Source: Acidimicrobiia bacterium (GTDB lineage Bacteria; Actinomycetota; Acidimicrobiia; IMCC26256; JAGNEX01). From it: a stretch of 64,000 bases of DNA. The stretch lies in the NCBI GenBank assembly GCA_020637365.1, contig JACJWE010000001.1:650001-714000 (forward strand), in the 5' to 3' direction. The position numbers and the translations under genes are program-made. Of the stretch, positions 12,638-22,707 are shown piece by piece (position 1 is the first letter of the stretch; every line of letters starts with the position of its first letter). Under the pieces are notes generated by a model. It saw only the letters and a program-made list of their open reading frames with translations, was not told the DNA's origin and searched no databases.

Positions 12638-13000
12638 GTGAAGATTCGTGCGATACGTGGTGCAACAACGGTCGACCAGGACGTACAGGCCGAGGTGGCG
12701 ACCAAAACTCAAGAACTCGTCCGCATCATGTTGGAGCGCAACGAGATCGGTCATGACTCGCTGATCTCGATCTTTTTTACCGCTACCGAAGACATCCGAA
12801 GCGAGTTTCCCGCCACCGCAGCGCGAGCCGTTGGGCTCGGCGATGTTCCGCTGATGTGCGCACGCGAGATGAACGTCGTTGGATCGATGCCAAAGTGCAT
12901 TCGTGTGATGATGCACGTCGAAACGGACCGTCTGGCCACCGAGATCCACCACGTGTACCTCGGCAAGGCTCGGGCGCTGCGGGACGATTTACCCGAATGA
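12638..13000 (+). CDS. aroH: Chorismate mutase, AroH class
   Basis: It rearranges chorismate to prephenate for Phe/Tyr synthesis. The 120-residue protein matches the monofunctional trimeric AroH fold from end to end: IRAIRGATTV, TATEDIRSEFPATAAR, MCAREMNVVGSMPKCIRVMM and HVYLGKARALRDDL. The active-site Arg7-, Cys- and Arg90-type positions are present. The start is GTG 12638. Its stop overlaps the tyrA start (ATGA), which gives an aromatic amino acid operon aroH-tyrA-aroA-cmk. Confidence 0.95.
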   Translation: MKIRAIRGATTVDQDVQAEVATKTQELVRIMLERNEIGHDSLISIFFTATEDIRSEFPATAARAVGLGDVPLMCAREMNVVGSMPKCIRVMMHVETDRLATEIHHVYLGKARALRDDLPE

Positions 13001-14109
13001 CCGGCGTGTTCCACGAATCCGAGCTGACCATCGGAATCGTTGGGCTGGGACTGATCGGTTCTTCCATCGGTTTGGGAATGGCCACCGCTGGCGCCGAGAT
13101 CGTTGGCTTTGACCATGATCAGACCCGGTGCTCCCAAGCGCAAAGCGTCGGCGCCGTTCACAGCCTTGTCGATGGCGTCGATGATTTCGCCCCCTGTGAC
13201 TTGGTCGTCGTCTGCGTACCCGTGTCCGCTGTCGCGTCGACCGTGCTCGAGGTGTTGTCGAGCAGTGACGCCTATGTCACCGACGTCGGATCGGTCAAAC
13301 GACCCGTCGTTGAATCGGTCGAGCGGGCTGGGCAGGCGCTTTCGTCGCGGTTCGTCGGCGGTCATCCAATGGCTGGCTCGGAACTGTCCGGGCCGCTCGG
13401 TGCGTCACCCGATATGTTCCGAGGCGCAGCGTGGGTGCTGACGCCGAGCGCAACGACCGACCCTGTGGCCTTCGCGACGGTGCGCTGGATGGTCCAACTC
13501 CTTGGCGCCGAACCGATAGAGATCGCTCCAAAGCGCCATGACCAATTGGTCGCTGCGGTGAGCCATGTGCCCCATCTCACCGCAGGGGCGCTGCTCGAAG
13601 TGGCCCACCGCGATCCAGAGGATCAGGCGCTCACGCTGCGTCTGGCAGCGGGCGGCTTTCGGGATATGACTCGTATTGCGTCGGGAGACCCCGAGATCTG
13701 GCCCGACATTTGTTTTGAGAACGACGACGCGATCCTCGATGCGCTCGACGCCTTGATCGCCAAGTTACATGACCTCCGCGAACGGGTTGCTGCGGCAGAT
13801 AGCGTGGGACTTCTCGCCGATCTCGAACGTGCGCGACAGGCGCGTTCCGAGCTGATGAACGTGAGGCCACGCACCGCGAGCGCATTGGTATCGATCAGAG
13901 TGCTGGTCCCAGATCGTCCTGGGGTTTTGGCCGACATCACAACCTCCTTGGGCGCGCGCAATGTCAACGTCTACGACGTCGAAATTGCTCATTCGGTCGA
14001 AACTCACGGTGGTCTTTTGATCATGCTGATCGCCGAACAAGACCTTGGCGCGGCCGCCGAGGAGCTCACCGAGCGGGGCTATGTCTTTACGACTGCGAGG
14101 CAGGTGTGA
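12997..14109 (+). CDS. tyrA: Prephenate dehydrogenase with ACT domain
   Basis: It makes 4-hydroxyphenylpyruvate from prephenate using NAD(P). GIVGLGLIGSSIG (about residues 13-25) is the dinucleotide-binding loop and GGHPMAGSE holds the catalytic His. Residues of about 295-370 form an ACT domain (VLVPDRPGVLADIT), suggesting feedback control by an amino acid, most likely tyrosine. Start ATG 12997 overlaps aroH. An in-frame extension to 12856 lies inside aroH and is not expected to be translated. Confidence 0.94.
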   Translation: MTGVFHESELTIGIVGLGLIGSSIGLGMATAGAEIVGFDHDQTRCSQAQSVGAVHSLVDGVDDFAPCDLVVVCVPVSAVASTVLEVLSSSDAYVTDVGSVKRPVVESVERAGQALSSRFVGGHPMAGSELSGPLGASPDMFRGAAWVLTPSATTDPVAFATVRWMVQLLGAEPIEIAPKRHDQLVAAVSHVPHLTAGALLEVAHRDPEDQALTLRLAAGGFRDMTRIASGDPEIWPDICFENDDAILDALDALIAKLHDLRERVAAADSVGLLADLERARQARSELMNVRPRTASALVSIRVLVPDRPGVLADITTSLGARNVNVYDVEIAHSVETHGGLLIMLIAEQDLGAAAEELTERGYVFTTARQV

Positions 14110-15438
14110 ACGAACCATCAGAACGAGACGTCGTACCAAACGGCGGTGACGCGTCCTTTGAAGGCGTTCGTTCGCTGACCGGCACGATCCGCCTACCCGG
14201 TGACAAGTCGCTGTCCCACCGAGCATTGTTCTTTGCTGGAGTCAGTGAGGGACGCTGCGCGATCGACAATCTTTCAACCGGCGCAGATGTCGCGACGACC
14301 GAAGGTCTGCTGACCGCATATGGCATCGACGTGGAACCTGGCGATGTGACGTCCAACGTTGGACGCTCGGTGGTCGTCGACGGGTGGGGCTGGGATGGTC
14401 GGCGTGAGCCGAACGATGTGGTGGACTGCGGGAATTCGGGGACGACGGTGCGATTGACGCTGGGCTGGCTGGCGGCACCCCATTTCTGTCCGTGCTGACC
14501 GGCGACAGGTCGCTTCGCGGTCGGCCGATGAGGCGTGTCGTCGATCCGTTGTCGTCGATGGGCATGAGCGTCGACGGACGCAACCGTGCGAACAACCTTC
14601 CACTCGTCGTACGTGGCGGGGGATCGAGGGCATTGACTTTCGTTCGCCCGTCGCTTCGGCCCAGGTGAAATCGGCTGTCTTGTTGGCGGGACTTCAGGCG
14701 GGCGGGGTGACCAGGGTGTCCGAACCCCACTTGTCGCGTGACCACACCGAACGGATGCTTGGAGCGCTTGGCGTTCCGATCGAACGATCTGGAACGACGC
14801 TTTCCGTTCGCTCCGCAACGATTCCGGCGTTTTCGTTTTCGGTACCAGCCGACCCATCCACTGCGGCGTTCTGGATCGTGGCCGCAACGATCTGTCCGTC
14901 ATCTTCGATCGAGATACCAAACGTTGCTATCAACCCAACGCGAACCGGTTTTTTGGCGGTGCTGGACCGGATGGGAGCTGGTGTGGTCATCGAACGAACC
15001 GGCGATGCGCTCGGTGAGAACATCGGAACGATCCAGGCCGGATCGGCTTCGCTTCGCGGGACCGAAGTGTCGAGCGATGAGGTTCCGGGCCTGATCGATG
15101 AGATACCCGTTTTGGCTGTTGCAGCGGCACATGCCAGTGGACCGACGGCGTTTCGCGGTGTCGGTGAGCTGCGAGTCAAGGAGAGCGACCGTCTCGAGGC
15201 GATCGCGACTCACGTCGAAGCCTTTGGCGGTCAGGTCAACATCGACGGTGATGATCTGACGATCGTTCCAGGACGGTTGCATGCCGCGACGGTCTCCAGC
15301 TTCGGTGATCATCGCATGGCACTTGCCGCAGCGGTGATGGGACTGTCACTATCGGGCGAGACGGTGGTCAAAGACTTTGCGGCCTCGAGTGTTTCCTACC
15401 CCGGATTCGGCGCAGATCTGTCAGGAGCGTCGTCGTGA
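14106..15438 (+). CDS. aroA: EPSP synthase (two frameshifts)
   Basis: It joins shikimate 3-phosphate and PEP in the shikimate pathway. LPGDKSLSHRALFFAG and DCGNSGTTVRLTLG are class signatures, VASAQVKSAVLLAGLQ marks the second half, and GVGELRVKESDRLEAI and FGDHRMALAAAV close it. The frame breaks near 14474 (one G restores LAGTPFLSVLTGD) and at the G run 14618-14622. Two added bases give 444 residues, the normal size. Start GTG 14106 overlaps tyrA and the end overlaps cmk, which argues that the gene is functional. Confidence 0.93.
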
Positions 15439-16103
15439 CCGTCTTGCCCGTGATCGCCATCGACGGTCCATCCGGCGTGGGGAAATCGACCTTAGCTAGG
15501 GCGGTCGCTGCCCGGCTTGGCTTGACCCAGATCGATACCGGTGCGCTGTATCGGGCGGCGACGCGGGCGGTGCTGAGCGCGGATATCGACCCCACCGATA
15601 CCGCCGCTGTGGCACAGCTCATAGGACAGGTTCAGTTTTCGTACGAACCAGATTTACTCCTCGACGGTGCAGATCCCGGTGATTTGAGAGCACCCGAAGT
15701 CAACGCTGCGGTTTCTTACGTGGCGGCGGTTCCATCGGTACGGGAACGCCTTGTCGACGTGATGCGGCGCCGAGCGGTCGAACTCGGTGGAACGGTGATG
15801 GAAGGACGCGATATCGGCACCGTCGTGTTTCCCGACGCGATCGTCAAGGTCTACCTAGAGGCCGACGACGACGTACGGGTCCAACGACGCTTGGCCGACG
15901 AGCACCAGGCGGGGCGTCGTCACCTGGACTCACATGCCGTGCGCAGCGGATTGGGTGAACGCGACCGGATCGATTCAACCCGAGAAGTTGCGCCACTTTC
16001 GGTGCCGTCAGATGCGCTGCGACTCGACTCGACAACCGCGTCGGTCGACGACCTCGCCGAGCGCGTCGTGGCGGCGTTCCGGGACGCGGCCGAGGGTTCA
16101 TAG
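15435..16103 (+). CDS. cmk: Cytidylate kinase
   Basis: It phosphorylates CMP and dCMP. The Walker A loop is IDGPSGVGKSTLA (residues 9-21), the CMP-binding block is QIDTGALYRAATRA, and GRDIGTVVFPDA plus DDVRVQRR complete the core. The length of 222 is normal. Start GTG 15435 overlaps the aroA stop. The aroA-cmk-(ispH)-DUF512-der order resembles clusters in Gram-positive bacteria. The plsC gene often found after cmk is absent. Confidence 0.94.
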   Translation: MTVLPVIAIDGPSGVGKSTLARAVAARLGLTQIDTGALYRAATRAVLSADIDPTDTAAVAQLIGQVQFSYEPDLLLDGADPGDLRAPEVNAAVSYVAAVPSVRERLVDVMRRRAVELGGTVMEGRDIGTVVFPDAIVKVYLEADDDVRVQRRLADEHQAGRRHLDSHAVRSGLGERDRIDSTREVAPLSVPSDALRLDSTTASVDDLAERVVAAFRDAAEGS

Positions 16104-16226
16104 CGCGGCGCCCGCCTCGCTGAGTAGTCGCTGAGCTGGCATCTCTACCATGGGCGCTCGGCCTGGTATCGCCGTTTTGGAAAGGCGCCGTGCGCACACT
16201 ACGTCGCGTCGGCGCCAAGCTCGGGA

Positions 16227-17309
16227 TTAGCTCTGTCCTACGGAACGGGCAGACAGCGCTCCGAGGGTGAGCGCCGTATCGACGTTTCGGTCGTCTGTGA
16301 ATGATCCGCCGGAACGGGCTGCTCGCGGGTCGCCTCCGACACTGAAAGCGGACAGTATTTCGACCAGTGGCATCAGTTCACGCAGACCCCGCGGGGGTGG
16401 GAAGTACTCATCTTCTTCGGTGACGCGGACACGTTCCACCCCCACGACAGGGTTGAGTCGTTCGACGACCGCCTGCACCACATCTTCGGGCGCCGACGCT
16501 CCCGCTGTGACGCCGACTACGGATGCGCTGTGCAGGGCATCCATATCGATCTCATCGGCACCGTTCACCCGTTGCACCATGGGGCAGCCCGCCTCAGCTG
16601 CGACGTGGGCAAGCGCAAGGGTATTTGAGCTGTTGGCCGACCCAATGACGATGATCGCATCGCAACGAGGTGCGATCGCCCGTACGGCCGCCTGCCGATT
16701 GGTCGTCGCAAAGCACAGATCGGATCGTCCAGCGGTCCATAGTTGGGGGTACTGGCTCTGGGTCCGCCGAAGGACGCCGTCCCACTCATCGGTCGACAAC
16801 GTGGTCTGGGTCAGCAACGCGACCGGCGCATCGTCGCCGATGTCGCTGAACAGTGCCGGAAGGTCCGATTCCGATTCCACTAAATGCATCGACTCAGGCG
16901 CGACTGCCAGGGTGCCGACCGCCTCGTCATGGCCAGCATGCCCGACGTAGACGATTTCATAACCCTGTTCCGCTCGGCGTCGAGCCTCATGATGCACCTT
17001 GGTCACGAGGGGACAGACCGCATCGACGACGACCCGTTGGCGAGCATACGCCGCGTCGACCACCTCGGGTGCCGAACCATGGGCCGACAGCATGATGGGC
17101 GCACCCGGCGGTACTTCGGAAATGTCGTCGACGAACCGGACGCCGAGCCGTTCGAAGCGGTCGACGACCAACTGGTTATGGACGATCTCGTGAAAGCAGT
17201 ACACCGGCGGTTCAAAGATTCTGACCATCCAGGCCAAGGCCTTGATAGCCATGTCGACGCCAGCGCAGAAACCGCGTGGCTCAGCGAGTAGGACGGTCTG
17301 GAGTGCCAT
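16227..17309 (-). CDS. ispH: HMBPP reductase (isoprenoid MEP pathway, last step)
   Basis: It reduces hydroxymethylbutenyl diphosphate to IPP and DMAPP with an iron-sulfur cluster. The three cluster cysteines are visible: RGFCAGVDMA (about residue 15), DAVCPLVTKVH (about 99) and SDLCFATTNRQ (about 199). The His residues of HEIVHNQ and SAHGSAPEV and the NSSNT loop bind the diphosphate. The last 45 residues extend beyond the core. The gene is on the opposite strand between cmk and the DUF512 gene and has its own promoter region. Confidence 0.95.
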   Translation of the reverse strand: MALQTVLLAEPRGFCAGVDMAIKALAWMVRIFEPPVYCFHEIVHNQLVVDRFERLGVRFVDDISEVPPGAPIMLSAHGSAPEVVDAAYARQRVVVDAVCPLVTKVHHEARRRAEQGYEIVYVGHAGHDEAVGTLAVAPESMHLVESESDLPALFSDIGDDAPVALLTQTTLSTDEWDGVLRRTQSQYPQLWTAGRSDLCFATTNRQAAVRAIAPRCDAIIVIGSANSSNTLALAHVAAEAGCPMVQRVNGADEIDMDALHSASVVGVTAGASAPEDVVQAVVERLNPVVGVERVRVTEEDEYFPPPRGLRELMPLVEILSAFSVGGDPRAARSGGSFTDDRNVDTALTLGALSARSVGQS

Positions 17310-17399
17310 ATAGACCGTAGGCTAACTTTCGAACGCGATGTTTGGTCGGCATGGCGTGGCGGTCCGGCCAGTTCGATGACGGCCGCATACCATGAGGCC

Positions 17400-18954
17400 G
17401 TGAGCTTTCCCTCGGTGGTTTCGGTCACCTCTGATAGTCCCGCTGCCCGCGCCGATGTTCGGGTCGGTGACGAGATCCTCTCGATCAACGGCGTCGCGCC
17501 GCGCGACGTTCTCGAGTACCGGATGCTGGTGGACTCATCGCCCCTCGAACTCGATATCGTCCGCGCTGGTCTCGAGTTGAGCGTCGCCGTCGAAAAGAAC
17601 CCGGGTGAGCCCATCGGGATCGAAGTGCATTCGGCCGTCTTTGATCGGGTCGTGACCTGCGATAACCACTGCCCTTTCTGTTTCATCTATCAGTTGCCCA
17701 AAGGAATGCGAAAAAGCCTGTACCTCAAGGATGACGACTATCGTCTGTCCTTCTTGTACGGCAACTTCACGACGCTGACCAGGTGCACCGAACGCGATAT
17801 CGAACGGATCGTCGACGAACGGCTGTCGCCGCTGTACGTAAGTATCCATGCGACCGATCCGTTGGTGCGCTCCGAATTGCTGCGCAACAAACGGGTGCGG
17901 TGAGTGAGCCTGCGGTGGCTGCGCGTGCTGCTCGATGCTGGAATCGACGTCCACGGACAGATCGTGGTCTGTCCCGGTATTAACGACGGCGACGTTCTCG
18001 CCGATACGTTGCTCGGCATTTTGGATCGCTTCCCAGAGGTTCGCTCGGTCGGGATCGTTCCTCGGGTGAGCGACCACAATCGCGAAGGGTCGATGCGACC
18101 TCATACCGCCCAGGAGTCGTCCGAGGTTATCGACATCGTTGAACGGTGGGCGGCAGATGCTCGGCGGATCCTTGGTCGGACGTTGTTCTTCCTCTCTGAC
18201 GAGTGGTACCTCAACGCCGGACGCCCCTTCCTGAATTCGACGAGTACGGCCCCTTCGAACAACACGAGAACGGGGTTGGGATGGCTCGAACGTTTGAACG
18301 CGAGGTCTCTCAGGCGATCGCGGGTACAACGGTGACCGGCAAATCGAGCGGGAAGTTGATTCCAGTCGCTGTTCTAGACGGGGGTGCTTCGACCCCGGGC
18401 GATTTGGGTTCAGGTGAGTCGGGCCCGTGCAGCGGTGCGCCGAGGACCGCTGGAACGGGCAGCGTCGCTTCCAGCGGGGGAGCGTCTGGTTTCTTTCAGT
18501 GGGTGGACGGCGCACCTGGTGAGGGTATCGCAGTCCGCGGGTGGAACCCACCGGCGATGACGTCATTGCTGAGGCCGATGAGGTGACCTTGATCACGGGG
18601 GAGTACGGGGCAAAAGTTCTCGATCTGGTGCTCGACAATCTCGCCTCGGTCTGCGCTGTTCCGGTCAACGTCTTGCCGATTGCGAATCGGTACTTCGGTG
18701 GCAACACGGCGGTGGCCGGACTTCTCACCGGCACCGATATCGCCGATGGGCTCGCCGCTCTTGATGATGACCACGCTGAAGCGGGTCGAGGCCCCGATCA
18801 TCGACGTCTCTTCTTATTGCCCGATGTGACCTTGTCCCGAGGTGTGTTCCTCGACGGCAAGTCCATCGACGAACTACCGAAAACGGTGCGTGTAGTCGCC
18901 ACCGACGGCAAGTCTCTAGTCTCAACGCTTCGCAGTATCCGCCCCGTGCGTTGA
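17400..18954 (+). CDS. PDZ-radical SAM-DUF512 protein (frameshifted)
   Basis: The N-terminal 65 residues are PDZ-like (VRVGDEILSINGVAPRDV). CDNHCPFCFIYQLPKGMRKS gives a CxxxCxxC cluster motif of the radical SAM type. The C-terminal DUF512 part contains HGQIVVCPGINDG, DEYGPFEQHENGVGMAR, LITGEYGAKVL and NRYFGGNTAVAGLLTG. Family function is unknown. An in-frame TGA interrupts at 17901-17903, and single-base losses fall near 18228-18231 and 18535-18541. With these repaired the product is about 518 residues. It directly precedes der, a linkage also known in Firmicutes. An ATG at 17376 is an alternative start. Confidence 0.85.
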
Positions 18955-19007
18955 TCAGGCCCAACCCTGCATCGGTTCGTAACCGTCAGATCGCTCAGGA
19001 GTCGTTA

Positions 19008-20318
19008 GTGAAACCGATGGTTGTCGTCGTAGGGCGACCCAATGTTGGCAAGTCGACGCTGGTCAACCGGATCGTCGGGCAGCGAGCCACGATCGTTGAA
19101 GAAGAGCCGGGCGTCACCCGCGACCGGAAGATCTTGTCCGCTGAATGGACTGGCCACTCCTTCGACATCATGGATACGGGCGGTTGGATCGACGACGACC
19201 AGCCGCTGATTCGTCAAGTATCTAACCAGGCTGAACGAGGGTTGGCTCAAGGTGACCTGATCTTGATGGTCGTCGACGGCACGGTCGGAGTAACAAACGA
19301 GGATCGTGCGGTTGCCAAGCTCGTGCAGCGCAGCAATCTGCCTTCGCTGTTGATCGTCAACAAGATCGACAACGAACAGCGAGAACCAGACATTTGGGAG
19401 TTCGCCGCACTTGGGTTGTCGGATCCCGTACCCGTCTCGGCGATCCATGGACGACTCACAGGCGATCTGATGGACATGATCGTCGAACGGTTGACCTTCG
19501 ACGAGGAAGAACCCGAATCCGACGAAACGCCCGACGATGCATTCTCGGTTGCGATCGTGGGTCGGCCAAACGTCGGAAAATCCACGCTGTTCAACCGACT
19601 CGTCGGTGATGAACGGTCGGTTACCCACGACATGCCCGGTACGACCCGTGACTCTATCGACACGGTGGTCGAGACAGATGACGGACCCGTCCGCTTCGTC
19701 GACACCGCTGGCATGCGTCGAAAGAGCCGTATCGATGAGGGCGTCGAGTACTTCGGTCTGGTTCGAGCATTGCAAGCAATCGATCGAGCAGATGCGGCGC
19801 TCTTCGTGATCGACGCCACCCAAGGCGTGACCCACCAGGATCAACGGCTTGCTGAACGAGTCGATGCAGCCGGCTGCGCCATGGTCGTGATCGCCAACAA
19901 GTGGGATCTGCTGACCACCGAACAGAAACTCGATGTGCGAAAGCAGATCGAACGGGATTTGTCGTTTTGTTCCTACGCTCCTGTGCTGAGCATCTCGGCT
20001 TTGACGGGAAGTCAGACTGCCCGAATCTTGCCGACACTGCGAGACGCCCGCCGCGAGTATGAGCGACGAATCCCAACCGGGGCGTTGAATGAGGTCCTCA
20101 ACAAGGCCCAGGCGCATCATCCGCCACCTATCGATCGTGGTCATCGACCGCGTATTTTGTACGCGACCCAAGGCGCGACAGATCCGCCCACGATCACGCT
20201 GTTCACGAGCCGCCGTCTTCCTCGCCAGTATCTGAGGTATCTGGAGCGTTCGATCCGGGAGGCGTTCGATATCGGTGCAACGCCGATCAAGTTGCGCGTG
20301 CGGGTAAGAGGATCGTGA
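19008..20318 (+). CDS. der: Ribosome biogenesis GTPase Der (EngA)
   Basis: A double GTPase needed for 50S assembly. Two identical P-loops (GRPNVGKST) lie near residues 8 and 186, each with DTGG/DTAG switch motifs and NKID/NKWD specificity motifs, followed by a KH-like C-terminal domain. GTG 19008 has AGGAG at 18997-19001 and gives 436 residues. An in-frame TTG at 18951 would add 19 residues with no family support. The frame is intact throughout. Confidence 0.96.
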   Translation: MKPMVVVVGRPNVGKSTLVNRIVGQRATIVEEEPGVTRDRKILSAEWTGHSFDIMDTGGWIDDDQPLIRQVSNQAERGLAQGDLILMVVDGTVGVTNEDRAVAKLVQRSNLPSLLIVNKIDNEQREPDIWEFAALGLSDPVPVSAIHGRLTGDLMDMIVERLTFDEEEPESDETPDDAFSVAIVGRPNVGKSTLFNRLVGDERSVTHDMPGTTRDSIDTVVETDDGPVRFVDTAGMRRKSRIDEGVEYFGLVRALQAIDRADAALFVIDATQGVTHQDQRLAERVDAAGCAMVVIANKWDLLTTEQKLDVRKQIERDLSFCSYAPVLSISALTGSQTARILPTLRDARREYERRIPTGALNEVLNKAQAHHPPPIDRGHRPRILYATQGATDPPTITLFTSRRLPRQYLRYLERSIREAFDIGATPIKLRVRVRGS

Positions 20319-20360
20319 GCGACTGCAGACACCCGAGTTGCGGCGCGTGGGCCGCTGACG

Positions 20361-20696
20361 ATGTGTGCTTGTCAGGTGTTGTCATGGCGAGCAGGGTGCC
20401 GATGTGTGAGCTGCGCAATGCCCTGGTGTGATCACTGCGATCGCTATCTCGCACCTGCGGCGGTGGACGCCGAGGGGAGATGCCAGTTCTGTGGGCGGGT
20501 GGCGTCTGGAGAAGAGCCATCAGGGCCTCGTGCCGAGACCAGCTCCAAGCAGAACCACACGAACACCCACAGCGCTCCACGCGGACCCGAGAAGCCACCA
20601 TTGCCCTGGCACTTCAAAGTGCTTGCTGTGGTCGGAAGCGCGTATCTGTTGACCCGATTGGTCCAAGGTGTGGGCTGGATCACAGACCACCTGTAG
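20361..20696 (+). CDS. Small zinc-ribbon membrane-anchored protein
   Basis: A 111-residue product has paired cysteines (CVSCAMPWCDHC, then CQFCGR 18 residues later) that suggest a zinc ribbon. A disordered middle is followed by one C-terminal helix (FKVLAVVGSAYLLTRLV). A GTG at 20315, overlapping the der stop, opens a Cys-containing frame (MSDCRHPSCGAW) that runs out nearby. The true start may be there, with a base error near 20355-20400 joining the frames. Function is unknown. It may be co-transcribed with der. Confidence 0.55.
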   Translation: MCACQVLSWRAGCRCVSCAMPWCDHCDRYLAPAAVDAEGRCQFCGRVASGEEPSGPRAETSSKQNHTNTHSAPRGPEKPPLPWHFKVLAVVGSAYLLTRLVQGVGWITDHL

Positions 20697-20826
20697 TCAG
20701 GGGTCACATCAATCACCCTTTTCTGCCGTGATTGATTCATCGCCGCGCAGGTTAGAGCGCTCTGAGTGGCGCGCCAACCACTGTTTGTTGAATATGTAAT
20801 GGTTCCTCTCGCAATCAAATTATGGG

Positions 20827-21513
20827 ATGGATAAGCTGTCCCACCCCGCAACAAATATCGCGACTCGCGGCGAGGCCCGGCTGTCTAGGCACCACAACCG
20901 CACAAGGACTGTCGATGCCATGGAACCTCACATCAACCTCCCTGCAAGGAACTTGCCCCAGGACACCACTCGCCGCTCCGCTGTTGCCTGGCAGCGCCTG
21001 GGGATTGACTATGCCGGGTCGGCGAGCTGCGTTTCGGGCCCTGGTGGTCTGGCGCTCCTCGAGGGCGCATTGGTCTTCGATGGTCGCTCAGGCGGTGTTC
21101 ACATCCCGCTGGCTGGTGCCGCGCTCATGCCAGCCTCCATCGAGAGCGCGTCGGTGCACGTGTGCAGCAACGGAGTGGCACACGAATGGTGTCTCGCCGA
21201 TCATCGGTGGCGCGGCTTGACCGCGGTGCTGATGGGGCTGACCTTCGCCGCTCTGGCCCTGTTTGTCGATTCCATACCGTTGGGGCTGTGTCTCGCCTTT
21301 GGAGCATTGACCGGTGTGGCGGCTTGGTTCGCCACGACGAACCTCGCCATCGCCCGGGCCGAACCCGATGTCGTCGAGGTATGGAACGTCTTGGCGCGTT
21401 CCATCGAACATGCGGGTGGATCGGTTCCCGACCGTATCTTTGTCCCCGTCAAACGTCTCCGACATCTCACGGTATCGTCGGCGGCAGCGCCTGCAGTTCC
21501 GCACACTCACTGA
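20827..21513 (+). CDS. Hypothetical membrane protein with two transmembrane helices
   Basis: The 228-residue ORF is not recognised. Residues of about 30-130 are soluble and Gly/Ala-rich. Residues of about 132-175 form two adjacent hydrophobic helices (GLTAVLMGLTFAALALFV, then LGLCLAFGALTGVAAWF), followed by about 50 polar residues. Codon usage resembles that of neighbouring genes. The start is uncertain: ATG 20827 or ATG 20920, neither with a strong ribosome site. The gene sits between der and a tRNA with no obvious operon partner. Confidence 0.5.
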   Translation: MDKLSHPATNIATRGEARLSRHHNRTRTVDAMEPHINLPARNLPQDTTRRSAVAWQRLGIDYAGSASCVSGPGGLALLEGALVFDGRSGGVHIPLAGAALMPASIESASVHVCSNGVAHEWCLADHRWRGLTAVLMGLTFAALALFVDSIPLGLCLAFGALTGVAAWFATTNLAIARAEPDVVEVWNVLARSIEHAGGSVPDRIFVPVKRLRHLTVSSAAAPAVPHTH

Positions 21514-21594
21514 ACGGGGCTAACGTCGGTGGCGAGTTCTCATCGTGAGGATTTCTGCACAGCGGGCTTGAGCGCCCTACAATCGCACCCGCCA

Positions 21595-21669
21595 CGGGCT
21601 GTGGCGCAGCTTGGTTAGCGCGTTGGTCTGGGGGACCAAAGGTCCCGGGTTCAAATCCCGGCAGCCCGA
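21595..21669 (+). tRNA. tRNA-Pro (anticodon GGG)
   Basis: A 75-nt cloverleaf can be drawn by hand. The acceptor is cgggctg (21595-21601) with cagcccg (21662-21668). The D stem is gcgc/gcgc. The anticodon stem ttggt/accaa encloses loop ctggggg, so the anticodon is GGG and reads CCC. The T arm is cccgg-gttcaaat-cccgg style. The discriminator is A, and CCA is not encoded. Confidence 0.96.
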
Positions 21670-21714
21670 CAAAGAATCTCTTCGCACGGCTTGCGGCTCA
21701 AAGGGGATGTTGCC

Positions 21715-22602
21715 ATGAGTCGACCAAACCCACCGTTTAACGAAGGTTTCGTCGAATTGGCCGATGGCCGACGAATGTCGTTCTCCGAGTTTGGCGACCC
21801 CGATGGGGTGGTGTCGTTTTGGCTCCACGGAACCCCGGGTGGTCGCCGCCAAGTTCCACCGTCTGCGGTTCGTGTTGCAGAACGCAACGGAATGCGGCTT
21901 ATCGGCGTAGGAAGGCCAGGAGTTAACGGCTCCGACATCTACCACTACGACGCGGTCGCCGACTTTCCTCTGGATCTGATGCAGGTGGCAAACCAGCTCG
22001 GTATCGACACCTTCAGCGTTATCGGGTTGTCCGGTGGAGGTCCCTATGCGCTGGCCGCGGGCGCCCGCCTGCCGGAACGGGTCAGCGGGGTTGCGGTGTT
22101 GGGCGGTTTGGGGCCCACCAAAGGGCCGGACCGCGCAGGCGGTTTCACCGATCTGCTCGGCCACTTCTCGCCGATCATGCCCTTGGTGCGACCTGTACTT
22201 GGCTGTGCGTTGGCTCACGGTATCCGGCCCCTCATCCCGGTTGCCTCCGAGGTCTTTGACCTCTACACTCGTCTTGGTTCAGAGGCTGACCGCGAGACGT
22301 TCCAAGATCCCGAGATCAAGGCGATGCTGATCGACGATCTGATCAGGGCGCTGCGATCCGGTCTGCGTGCACCAGCCCTCGACCTCACGCTCTTTAGCCG
22401 TGACTGGGGCTTTCGCCTGAGCGACGTATCCGTGCCGGTGAGGTTCTGGCACGGTGACGCCGATGCGATCGTTCCCCATGGTCACGGCATCGCCCAGGCC
22501 GCTCTGGTACCCGGTGCGGAGCTCGTTACCGTGCCCGGAGGCGGCCACATGGTTGGCTACGTCATCGCGGATGACGTCTTGGAATTTCTCGGGGATCTGT
22601 AG
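21715..22602 (+). CDS. Alpha/beta hydrolase
   Basis: A 295-residue alpha/beta-fold enzyme. HGTPGGRR supplies the oxyanion loop, GLSGGGPYALA (about residue 108) the nucleophile elbow Ser, GDADAIVP the Asp, and GGGHM the His. The triad is complete and the substrate is unknown. ATG 21715 follows AAGGGG and is preferred to an in-frame TTG at 21691. A hairpin (acgacc/ggtcgt, 22621-22639) lies just after the stop, between this gene and its convergent neighbour. Confidence 0.87.
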   Translation: MSRPNPPFNEGFVELADGRRMSFSEFGDPDGVVSFWLHGTPGGRRQVPPSAVRVAERNGMRLIGVGRPGVNGSDIYHYDAVADFPLDLMQVANQLGIDTFSVIGLSGGGPYALAAGARLPERVSGVAVLGGLGPTKGPDRAGGFTDLLGHFSPIMPLVRPVLGCALAHGIRPLIPVASEVFDLYTRLGSEADRETFQDPEIKAMLIDDLIRALRSGLRAPALDLTLFSRDWGFRLSDVSVPVRFWHGDADAIVPHGHGIAQAALVPGAELVTVPGGGHMVGYVIADDVLEFLGDL

Positions 22603-22707
22603 CTGTCGGCATTGTGGGGTACGACCGCTTGCCGGTCGTGGGTCTGGTGAGTCGCTGCCGCCGGAGGAGAGATTCGCTAAACGCTGGCCTCAGCGGTGTT
22701 GCACGGC

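Noticed and set aside
16104..16226. Possible remnant of plsC between cmk and ispH (a WYRRFGK-like stretch)
   Set aside because: The frame is short, closed by stops and has no HxxxxD motif. The resemblance is too slight.
17535..18734. 399-residue minus-strand ORF opposite the DUF512 gene
   Set aside because: The plus strand carries clear family motifs and the antisense product has none.
19005..20171. 388-residue minus-strand ORF opposite der
   Set aside because: It is a shadow of a highly conserved GTPase gene.
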